Under the pieces are notes generated by a model. It made no database searches. It worked only from the letters and a program-made list of their open reading frames with translations, and was not told the origin of the DNA. This document shows positions 1 through 9,651 of a DNA stretch of 64,000 nt, in pieces (position 1 is the stretch's first letter; the number at the start of each line of letters is the position of its first letter). This stretch comes from Selaginella moellendorffii. Lineage: Eukaryota > Streptophyta > Lycopodiopsida > Selaginellales > Selaginellaceae. The DNA lies in the NCBI RefSeq assembly GCF_000143415.4, contig NW_003314309.1, forward strand, positions 34,022-98,021, read 5' to 3'. The position numbers and the translations under genes were made by a program.

Positions 1-494
1 ATGGCATCTTTCTCAATATTAGATCAAGAGAGTAAAATTATAATAGCTCAATGAAGTTATCAGTCTTTATATTTTTTCTTAGTGAAAATCTGAATAACTA
101 GATAAGTTATTTTATTAATACTATATACTTAATATAATATATCGCAATCAATATAATTTATTGGGAGTAGGTAAAAATACCATAATATAACTAGTAAATT
201 TTAGAAATATAATAAATTTACTTTTAAATAGGACAAGAGAAAAAATATAAATTAAATAGAGAATGGATATAAGTGACAATACAAGTGATAAAGAAGAAAC
301 CATTGATATTTTATCCACTTGAAAAGTTCTTCACCACTTAAGAAATAATAAGCTTAAATAGAATATTAATTATATAGTATATTTTAATTCCTTTAAAAGA
401 ATTAAATATCCTCAATTTCTTTAAAGGGAGAAATTAAGAAGCATTTGAGGTGTTATTACTTAAAAAACAAGCAAGTATATTCCTAGAGGCAATT
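1..494. repeat. Edge of a segmentally duplicated unit (unit 0)
   Basis: This AT-rich block aligns with 36444-36840 and 53330-53741, which lie downstream of the PPR genes in units A and B. It is therefore the right edge of a further copy of the repeated unit. At about 442/443 it reads straight through the point where A and B carry an LTR relic, so it is an empty site. At about 494 it also lacks the LARD-family LTR that A and B share. No coding capacity is seen. Confidence 0.75.
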
Positions 495-695
495 CCTCCT
501 TTCCTCTATTTTTTTTCTTCCAATGCTTGGGCTTCTTCCCATCAATCTTCTTGTAGATTCAATGCTACCCATTTCACTCCACCCACAGCCCCTTGAGATC
601 TACAAAGAGATCCACCACCTTATGCACAAACTGGTAGTTGGCTCCATTGAAGTAATTGTGCCCAAACATGATGAATCTGCCATTGGGCCACATGG

Positions 696-700
696 GTGAG
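696..700. repeat. Target-site duplication (left copy, GTGAG)
   Basis: GTGAG lies immediately before the TG end of the miniature element and is repeated exactly at 1223-1227 after its CA end. Confidence 0.8.
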
Positions 701-1222
701 TGTTAAGATCATATCCCTTACACCCTAAGCCAACTGGCTAAAGGGGTGATCACTTGATTGTAGGGCCCTTTCTTTATCCTATTATCCTGACCTGGTGCCT
801 AACAATCCTCCCCCTTGTTAGGGAATGATCGTCCGCGATCATACTTAGGCCACCCTCTGATCACTATGGTCCTTCTCTTAAGGTCTACCAAACCTTGGTT
901 CTCCCTCTAGATCCACCATGTTGAATATTCCTTCAGAATATTTATGCCCCACTTGTCAGCCACAAGAATCGAACTGGGCTCCAATACCAATATTATTATC
1001 CGGCGCAAAAAGACAGAGATTTAATCGCCCTAAACTATGCTATGCCACCTTTTGAGGTTCCTCACCACCCAACCACCCCCGAGCTACCTCAAAAGCTCCA
1101 CTGCGCCGCCACTCCTTTGTGAGCCCTAGGGTAGGTTAAGTCCCTTACCCTAACATGCTTTATATACCCTTGAGCCTCCCTTTGACTGACGTTGACCATG
1201 TAGTCAAAGTTGGCGCCTAACA
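701..1222 (-). mobile_element. TRIM-like miniature LTR retrotransposon
   Basis: The 522-bp element starts TGTTAAG, ends GCCTAACA and is flanked by 5-bp target duplications GTGAG (696-700 and 1223-1227). Internally, 805-816 reads as a purine tract on the minus strand, next to a left terminal repeat ending CCTAACA at 804. Position 981-990 read on the minus strand begins TTGGTATTGGAG, like a tRNA-Met primer-binding site, and the match to initiator tRNA seems to continue into the T-arm. There is no coding capacity. The left and right terminal repeats are only partly similar, so one is probably deleted. Mobilisation by another element is inferred from the family type. Confidence 0.7.
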
Positions 1223-1441
1223 GTGAGCATGCGAGATTGATGTCCATCCATGTCGAGTGGAAATCATGCCAACATCCATTTCAATCAGATTTGCCAAGAT
1301 CCCCAACATGCACAGCTTGTAGAGCCCCATGTTGGTGGAGAATGGCATTGGCACAATGTTGTTACTAGCATTGGAGAAGGCCATATTTTGCAAAAATTGG
1401 TTAAAGAGCATCACATTGCTGTGCACTTGGAAAAATTATAA

Positions 1442-1765
1442 GTTGATATGGCTCTTTGTTTTACTGTAAATAAAGGATCATATTAGCTTTTAGTTTTTCT
1501 AAGTTCAACAAAATATGTAACAAAAGGTAATTATGGATGAAATAATTAGTCATTTGAAGGGTTTTTTAAGCATGTAAGTCATACTTCTATTGAATTCTTA
1601 AATAATATATACTTATTTTTATTATATTTAAATGGGATTTTTGATAATTCATACAAAGCTAAACCTTAAAAAAACTTCACATTGATGTTAATCATATTAG
1701 TCAAACAACAGTACTTAAGTAATTTAATTTAAAAAAATTTAATTAATTTATACACTATCATTAGT
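1442..1765. other. AT-rich spacer
   Basis: This is low-complexity AT-rich sequence between the coding-like remnant and the gypsy element G1. I see no gene or clear repeat in it. Confidence 0.5.
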
Positions 1766-1941
1766 TGTGAGTACTTGGAATATGGAAAGGGAATATAGAA
1801 AATGTGCATCTTAATTAGCCCAAATACCCTAGCTTATATACAAGAGTGAGTGGTCTAGATTGAAATCAATCCGACGGCTACTAAAATCCTACTACGTTAA
1901 TATTAGTATACAGCATCGTAGCCATACACTTGGCCCTCACA
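1766..1941 (-). repeat. 3' LTR of G1
   Basis: This 176-bp terminal repeat is homologous to 6465-6633 and to the G2 LTRs (56153-56327 and 60970-61144). It is AT-richer than the G2 LTRs, as expected for an older copy. Confidence 0.85.
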
Positions 1942-1949
1942 TCATCCCC

Positions 1950-4900
1950 TCTTCTCGGAATAATGGAAGACCATCAGGGTTCTCTTGTAGACGGGCCGGG
2001 ATTGGGAGGAACGTTAGAAGGAGGCATACTTGCCGTAACACTCGATATGGTCCTTTCCACTGCGCAAGAAGCCCCTTAGATAAACCACATACTGTAAAAT
2101 GGGGAAAACAGACTAACACCAAATCATCCACTTTGTACTCTGCAAGTGGACGATGATGGGAGTTGTAGTGCCATTGTTGTCCCATTTGTACATGGCCTAA
2201 GTGTGTGGCAAACTTAGCTTGGACAAGTGGAAGAATGCTCGTTAAATACTGATCCCACGATCAAGCATCGGCAGCTCGTGGCAAGGTAAACCCAGCTCCA
2301 TTGGTAATATTGGATCATGACCATATAAAAGTTTATATGGTGAAGCACCAATAAAACTCTGCACCCTTGTGACATATGCATACCGAAGAGATGGCAAATA
2401 ACCATCCCAATCCGAATGCTGAAAGTTCATATACTTCGTAATCATCCTTTTGAATGTCTGAACGAGCCATTCCACCAGACTGTCTAATTGTGGATGATAA
2501 GCACTTGTGAAAGTGTGGTGTATCCCCAACCGAGACATCAAAACATGAAATGCCTCAGCCACAAATGTGGGACTATTATCCGAAAGAATTTGTTTTGGAC
2601 AAGAATGCTGGAACACCACTCGATTGAGGAGGAAGTATCCAACAGCAGTTGCAAAGGTGCTAGCAAGAGCACCAACTTCCACCTAACGAGTCAAGTAGTC
2701 AGAAGCAATAATAACATACTCATTGCTAACAATCAACTGTGGAAAGGTCCCATAAGATCAAATGCTACCAACTCAAATGGACGAGAAATTATAATTGACT
2801 CCAACCGTCCTTCCGCAACACGAGGAGGAGTATTACGAGCTTGGCACCAAATGCAGCTATGCACATATCGAATAATATCATGTCGCATCTCCGGCCAATA
2901 GAAAGACCTGTGCAACTTCTTGGTTACACGACAATGTCCCATATGCCCACCTAGAATAGGAGAATCATGGTAGGCATGGAAAAACTGCGAAATAAAGACA
3001 GAAGACACCACCAGCCGTAAATGATTATCAGGATCCGTCCCCACAAAATAAAGAAGGCCGTCTCTTCAAGGCGATATTGAGAATGTAAATGCCAGAAAGG
3101 CAAATCATTAGCAAGTGATGCAGGATTCTCAAACCCATCTCGAATCTTTCGAATCCATGGCTCAATCTTTTGAGCATTGTAAACCTCATCAAGAGAAAGT
3201 AAATCTTGCTTTGTGCCTTGTAGACATTGAACGTCAAGTACAGCAACTACCGATGGCAATGAATCCTTGTCTAGAAAATCCACAGATGTAGGAACAATAG
3301 GTTCATCAAAAATATGAGAAGAGAGTGGAAAAGGAAGAGGAGCTCGAGAAAAGATATCAGCATCAGCCATAGAACTCCCTGGGCGATGAATAACATCAAA
3401 ATCAGTTATTTGAAGCTTCAAAGCCCATCGAGCAATACAACCAACCAGGTTCTTCCACTTCAATAATGAAGTAATAGTAGCATGGTCACCTTCAAGTAAT
3501 GTCCGAGAACCATGTAGATATGCATGAAGTTTCTTGAAACCCCAGACTACTGCTAAATACTCCTTCTTTGTTGTGGAGTAGTTTATCTCCGCTGGTTGTA
3601 ATGTACGGCTTATATATGCTATGGGATGGTGCTGACTAGGCACATTCGATCTCTCTTGCATCAACACACCTCCAAGACCAATGTCAAAAGCATCCACATA
3701 CAAAATAAAAGGTTGAGTGTAGTTAGGATATGCCAAAACCGGAAGAGTTGTTAATATGTCTTTGAGATCCACGAACACCCACTCACAATCCAGAGACCAG
3801 ATGAAAGATGACGCTGATGACTTCAGCAACACTCGCAACAGTGCAGTGCAATTAGAAAAATGATCCACAAAACGACCAAGATACTGCACCTTGCTCAAGA
3901 AGCACTACACATCATTCACACACTTCGGAGTAAGGAACTTTAGAACAGCCACAAGTTTGTAAGGATCAACTTGCAAACCCTCACGAAAAACACGGTACCC
4001 AAGATAAATTGTGTTTTTGGACCCAAACACGCACTTCGACTGCTTTAGCTTTAAACCAACATCATGTAGCCGATCCAACACTTTACAAACATCATGAATG
4101 TGCTCCTCCCACGTCTCCTCCAAGTGGATCAAGACATCATCAATGAAGTCAGTAGTCACCTCTGGCATATCGCAAAGAACCTTGTCCGTTATCCGCTGAA
4201 AAGTTACTGAAGCATTGTTCAAACCAAATAGCATCACCAAGAACTTGTACAAACCAAATAGTATACAAAAAGTAGTCTTAGGAATATCTTCTTCGGCCAT
4301 CGGTACTTGCCAGTACCTAGAAGTAAGATCTAGGTTGTTGAATCAACGACTTTGCCCCAAGCAATCCAAGAGATCAATAGTGTGATGAAGAGGGTAAACA
4401 TCTGGGATCATCACTTTGTTTAACAAACAATAGTCGATGCAGAAACAAATACTCCCATTAGGCTTCATCACAAGATGAGGTTCATATGCCCAAGGACTCC
4501 ACGACTTCCGAATAACACCCTTTTCCAACATCTCTTTGACGTTTGCACATAAAATTTTGATCTCCTTGAGTGACTGACAACGAATAAAAACCTTGATTCA
4601 ATGAGCATCCTCGGTTGGAATCGAATGACATGTGGCAATCTTAGCCTTAGATGATAGGTCAAATTCAAAGAGATCAGAATACTCCTTTATGAGCTGGTCA
4701 ACTACTGCAACACAAAAATTGTCAAAGGGATTGGAAAAGGGAAGAGCAGAATAAGACAAAAACATAAGAGGAAATAGTGGGGGAACAAAAGTAATGGAAG
4801 TAGAGGTAAAAGTAGAGAGACAAAGAGGTATGGAAGTGAGAGGAATGGATGAAACATAAGGAAGTATGAGACAAGGGGGAGAAGCTTCAAAGTCACACTT

Positions 4901-6231
4901 AGCATGATTGCGTTGTAACCAATCCATACTAAGAATGAGGTCAAAAGCTTGACTCGGCACCACCCGCAATGACTGCAACTCAAGCTCAAGATCGCCCACA
5001 TACACAACTAGGTCTGCCTCATCCCATGCACATACATGTGTACGGCTATTGCCATAAAGAATGAAAACTGGTTCCACCGCACGATGCAAGTGTAGACGGC
5101 AACGTGTGGCAATAGGTCGAACAATAGAAGATAAACTTGAACCTGTATCAACCAACACAGAGAGAATAATAGGAGACCTCTTGTTATAAAAATGAGTTTG
5201 GAAAGCATACACTGGATGAACCGATGCCAAGTGAACCCCTTGATAATACTCTCGAAAGAAAGATGGAGGGGTCACTAACTTATTTGTGCAAGGTCCTTTG
5301 TTACTTGTGTGACTCCTCATTTCCCGAATGCATCTTGGTGTCCAAACCTTCCACTACAGTAGCACCAATAGGATGTTGCTGACACCAAGGTCTCCACCCA
5401 GGAAATGGAGGTCGCTAATCCGGAAAATGTTGACAACGCTGATAAGTATGACCAACTTCATCACACGCCCAGCAGCGAACATCACGGCCACAACTACGTC
5501 CTCGCCCTTGTCCTTGGATTCGAGTAGCAGTAGCATCAACCTCCATTGGAATATAACCATCACCCATAGGAAGTGGAGCTGAAAGATGTGTAACGAGAAG
5601 TGGAAGAGGCGACATCTTATAACATTGTGCCAAGCGGAGAGCATCATCAAGGGTGGTAGGAGCAAGTGCATGCACAATTCTGACAAGATCTTGACAAAGT
5701 GCTGGCCATAACATTCCTAGTTTGATCCGCTCCGACATATTTGGCTCCACACGAAGCAAAAGACTTCGGAAACAAATGCCAAATTGCATCACTGACTCAG
5801 ATGGCCTTTGGCGAAGATGATGCAATTGTTGGAAGGCATCATCACAGTCGTCGGCATGTCCGAAGGTGCATTTGAAGATGTCCAGGAGAACACTCCAATC
5901 CCCACGAGTGGCTTCGCTCAAACCATTGTACCACTATAATGCTATCCCTTGAAACACATGGGAACTCACGCAAATGTTAAGCATCATCCTAAGAATGATA
6001 TGTGGCAATCACCGTGAAGTGATCGAACCAAAGGTACATATCATCCCCAGGATTTCTGCGAAAGAACTCCGGCCGAACATGAGGATTGGCACCAAGAGCA
6101 GGAGGAGTTGTACCATGTGTCGTGAATGCCGCCATCAACAGAGTTTCGTTGTTTAATTGCAAATACATAGCATTAAGCAATTGTACCAATTGCTGCTCCA
6201 GAGTCAAAAGAGGAGATTGTTGATCTACCAT
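1950..6231 (-). pseudogene. G1 gag-pol, disrupted
   Basis: Gag starts at 6231 (MVDQQSPLLTLEQQL) and continues in another frame to a CCHC zinc knuckle (CWACDEVGHTYQRC) near 5430. The protease has the DTGSS active site near 5140. The RT (about 4530-3905) has FIDD in place of the usual YIDD. RNase H follows (about 3895-3350), then an integrase HHCC/DDE region (about 3044-2242) and a GPY-type segment (about 2185-1950). The product would process and integrate the element. Frame breaks between and within the domains make it non-functional. G2 carries the same domains with fewer breaks. Confidence 0.88.
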
Positions 6232-6464
6232 GAAGATGAATGAAAAAGAAATAGCAAAAGAAGAGAAATGATAAAAAGCTAGAATGAAATGGTAGATCTA
6301 GACAATGCAAAAAGCTAAATCTAAACTAAAATCATGAAAGGAAAGAATAAAAGAAAGGAAATGGAAAAAGCTAGATCTAGACGATGCAAAAGCTAAATCT
6401 AAACCAAAATCCTAAATCCAAGCACTCCTTAGGGATAATCAAAGTTGCCCCTCATCTCCACCAA

Positions 6465-6633
6465 TGTGAGTGCTTGGAATATGAAAAGGGAATACAAAAA
6501 TTGTGCATATCAATTAGCCCAAAAACCATATACAGAAGCGAGTGGTTCGGATTGAAACTAATCCAACAACTACCAAAATCCCATTATGCTAATATTAGTA
6601 TATGGCATCATAGCCATACACTTGGCCCTCACA
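6465..6633 (-). repeat. 5' LTR of G1
   Basis: This 169-bp terminal repeat begins TGTGAG and ends CTCACA. It differs from the 3' LTR at many positions, which indicates an old insertion. Confidence 0.85.
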
Positions 6634-7028
6634 TATTGTAACTAAAAGAACAAACACAAAGAATACTTGTCTAAAAAATAAACCTATTCTTTACTTTTGT
6701 CTTTAAGTAATAGCTTCTAAAGTGAAACTTTGAGGAGTAGTGACTATGATGTTGTATAGCCTCCTAGATATCAAGAACATTTAAGATCCTATACTATTTT
6801 ATTGCAGGTGCCATAGCATAAGAAAGAATAGGGGGTGAGAGAGCACAAGATAAGGACATGAATCTGTAGAAAGATGCTTGTTGAGAGCTCTCACCACCTT
6901 TCTGAATTATTAAAAATAGCAGATTAAGATTCTTCTACCTAATCAGACATCCATTACAAACCATGGTCAGCACTCAAACTCAGAGTGTATGGAGTGAATA
7001 TACTTGATGGGCCTCCCTAATCACGTGA
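6634..7028. other. Spacer upstream of the acetate kinase remnant
   Basis: This AT-rich spacer would hold the promoter of the acetate kinase remnant. No specific motif can be supported. Confidence 0.4.
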
Positions 7029-7987
7029 ATGGCAAGGTCCATGCTCGTGATCAACTCTAGCAGCTCATCGATCAAGTGAGTAAAGATTTTTGTGAAGAAA
7101 GAGTTCCTCTAGAGGGTCAATGTATTGTAGGTATGCCCTGTATCATTTGGGAAGAGTGGCTTCTTGCATTTTCCAGGGCAGTGTGGAAGGCATTGGAACT
7201 TCCAAGAGCTCCATCTCCCACAAGAGCATCTCCACTACCCAAGATCTAAAAATCATGGTATTTATGTTCCAGCAATTTTAAAGCCTTTGTACATGGATAG
7301 CTGGGTTGCTAATAGTTTTTGGTTTTCTTCCAGGGAAAATGTATTGGAGACCACGAAGCTGGTCTCAAGAAAGTGATGGATTTGCTCCAGCAGCCACAAA
7401 ATGTTTGCACTGTTGGGCACCAAGTCGTTCACGGCAATGAGCAATTTAGCAAACCAACGCATATAACTCAAGAGGCGAAGAAAGCAATTGAGAGGGCTAT
7501 TCCTCTAGCTCCACTTCACAATCCAGCAAACTTGGAGGTAACAGATCTTTACTTTCTTTTTCCAAAAAGAAAAATCCATTTATTTGTCCCATTTTTTCTC
7601 CAACCTTTCTCTTAAAATGATCACAAAAACTTTCCAGGGAATTCAAATTGCTGAGGAGCTCTTCCACTGCCCCCACATAGCCGTCTTTGACACAGCCTTC
7701 CACTCCACCATCCCCCAGCTATCATACATGTACAGAATCCCCTAGAAGCTGTACAAAGAGCTGGGTGTGCGGTGCTATGGCTTCCACAGGACGAGCTACC
7801 AGTTTCTTCTTGGCGAGGCCTCCTGCGCTCTTGGAAGGCCAGTGCTGGAACTTAATCTCATTGCCTTCCATCTCGGCATTGGAGCGAGAGTGTGTGTGAT
7901 CAAATATGTGGAATTGATCAATACAAGCATGGGAATGACTCCACTCGAAGGTTTAGTGATGGCTACTCGGAGTGGTGGTGTTGATCT
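7029..7987 (+). pseudogene. ack: Acetate kinase, intron-containing 3'-truncated remnant
   Basis: Acetate kinase interconverts acetyl phosphate plus ADP and acetate plus ATP. Four exons can be read: 7029-7075, 7131-7257, 7334-7537 and 7638-7987. The introns are 55, 76 and 100 bp with GT..AG ends and preserved phase. Visible family motifs are VLVINSSSSSIKYAL at the N-terminus, GSVEGIG, TVGHQVVHGNE, PLAPLHNPANLE, VFDTAFHSTIPQ, and NTSMGMTPLEGLVMATRSG. Damage includes an in-frame TAG at 7744-7746, FHLGIGAR where HLGNGAS is usual, and GFHRTS for GFHGTS. About 240 of the usual roughly 400 residues remain. The gene ends where LARD sequence begins at about 7988, so the C-terminal ATP-binding part is missing. 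The introns argue against bacterial contamination. Confidence 0.88.
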
Positions 7988-8587
7988 TTTAGAGACTTAA
8001 TTATTAGTGAATAAAGCTTATATTAAAACACAAAATTATTCTAAATAAGTTATCATCCGATAAATCAATAGTAGAGTACATGAACCACTAAGATCAGCAT
8101 ATTTGGAAAACATAGGATTCACTATCCAACAAAATTCAATAGCCAGTGTATCATTAAGGAAACTTAATGATAAAACTTAACTACTAAAGATTGTAGATAG
8201 CATGTCAAACAACTTACAAAAGATAACTTAAAGAACACAAAGTATCATTAACTAGCAAGTAAGATGCTCGTGAATGTACCACTTAAAGGAAATAACATCC
8301 AATCTATTGAATGTATCACCTAATGCCAATCATTGCACTAGCCATTCTGAATAAATCCCAGTCAACAATATGAAGGAACTCAAGTTGCTTAAACAAGTGT
8401 TAGCAACATCCTATCAATGTCTCAAACCCGAAAGACCAATCCAAAGCAAACCATAAAAACATGTGGTATTGTGAAAAGCCATAAGCCATTAAAGCAAACA
8501 ACTAACTATCACAAAAGATCATCAATCATCCTATGCCATCCGCCTCTATCCTTCACTATAGCTAAGGAAAAAGCTCCAATACTAAAT

Positions 8588-9619
8588 TGTAAGCCATACA
8601 TTTTTCCTTTCCAATTTGCCAGCTTACCTCGTCTATCTGACCAACACTGCCTTGGCTTTTACCAAATTCCCTCACCAAGGTTCCTGCCTATGGTACCAAC
8701 TCCTACTTGGTCCTACTTGGTTTCAGCTACTCACTGCATGAGCAATAGAGCGTTAACCATCCATTCATGGATTCCCAAATCTCTCCCAATCCCCCTCCCC
8801 GGGTTAGACTGGACTTAAGGTTCGGCTACACTCCCTATAGGCACAAACAGCCAAACACACCAAGCCTCCAAGTTCCTAACATCCCTTGGTACCATAAGAC
8901 TTGATCATGGGACCCTTTAAATCCCAAGTCTTGAGTGCAACACATGCTTTAGGACGCCGGGGTGAAACACGATGGCCTAACGGCCTTTCCCCCCCCCCCT
9001 CCCAAAGGAAAGGCCCAAGCCCTTGGGAAGGGTGAGGACCAATAAGCTGCAAGGTACTCAAGTGGGGCACCACTCCACATGAGTCGAGAGCACTACAATC
9101 GGTTTCCCTTTCGGGAGTGGGAGCTGTTTTTGAGCACTTCCTTGGGTGGCCCCTCTAGCACCATCCGAGTCCATGCTCACTCCCACCCAAGGCCCCTCGG
9201 CCCTGGTCTCAACCTCAAGTCAGTTTGAAAGCACCACTGAAGAGTTCCTTCAAGACTAGTTCTTGGACCTCACTATCCTTACTATACAAACATCTCTTTT
9301 TATCCTATGACTTGTTGACTATGTCTCCAGGGGCATCCCCCAACTTAGCAGTGTGCCTAAGTTAGCCTCCTTGGCCAAGAGTCCATGACAACGGAATATA
9401 GGTGTCCTTATACCCCTCACCTCACCACGCTCTAGTATAGGGTTGGGACTTGAACCTAGCCTTGCTTTATTAGGGGGTTGGGACTCGAACCCAACCTCTG
9501 TAGAATATGTCTACGGATTTGACATCCCCGCAAGGAGTCGGGTATAGTTTCCTACACTTGGTTGACCTAGCTAGCCCATGCTAATTACCTTACCTTTGGC
9601 GTGCCTTCGGGTCCTAACA
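8588..9619 (-). repeat. 3' LTR of the chromovirus
   Basis: It starts TGTAAGCC and ends GGTCCTAACA. Positions 8588 to about 9290 match 12778 to about 13495 of the other LTR, but the rest (the U3 side on the minus strand) is unrelated. The two LTRs are therefore mosaic. Two tRNA T-arm-like motifs (GACTTGAACC near 9451, GACTCGAACC near 9488) lie in the unmatched part. Confidence 0.7.
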
Positions 9620-9651
9620 TATGCCATTGCTCAACTTCACAAATTGATACT

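Larger units (their letters stand above)
490..1441 (-). pseudogene. Unidentified coding-like remnant split by a TRIM-like element
   Basis: Two moderately GC-rich, coding-like stretches on the minus strand (1223-1437 and about 490-695) flank the insertion at 701-1222. The first encodes a hydrophobic-rich stretch of about 68 residues that runs into the element. The second contains an open stretch with an FGHNYFNGANYQ-type segment and a stop near 570. The two frames do not join cleanly after removing the insertion and one target duplication, so a frameshift or an intron is possible. I do not recognise the family. It may be chance coding, and the boundaries are approximate. Confidence 0.35.
1766..6633 (-). 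mobile_element. Ty3/gypsy retrotransposon G1, decayed copy
   Basis: This full-length but degenerate element is on the minus strand. Its LTRs are 1766-1941 and 6465-6633, with TGTGAG...CTCACA ends. It is the same family as G2 at 56153-61144. A purine-rich tract (complement of 1942-1957) adjoins the 3' LTR. A candidate primer-binding site beginning TTGGTGGAGATG follows the 5' LTR. The flanking 4-mers are TAGT and TATT, a possible decayed 4-bp target duplication. Coding order is gag, protease, RT, RNase H, integrase and a GPY/F-type tail, with no chromodomain seen. Many stops and frame changes show it is inactive. Confidence 0.9.

Noticed and set aside
701-1222. Plain solo LTR
   Set aside because: A purine tract at 805-816 and a primer-binding site at 981-990 inside the segment show it contains two terminal repeats and a short interior.
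7029-7987. Bacterial contamination or very recent transfer as the source of acetate kinase
   Set aside because: Three introns with GT..AG ends and conserved phase, and direct continuity with a plant-type LARD, show it is nuclear.
9440-9500. Two T-arm/B-box-like motifs in the chromovirus LTR
   Set aside because: The motifs lack a D-arm, an anticodon stem and an acceptor stem at the right spacing, so neither a tRNA nor a SINE can be supported.
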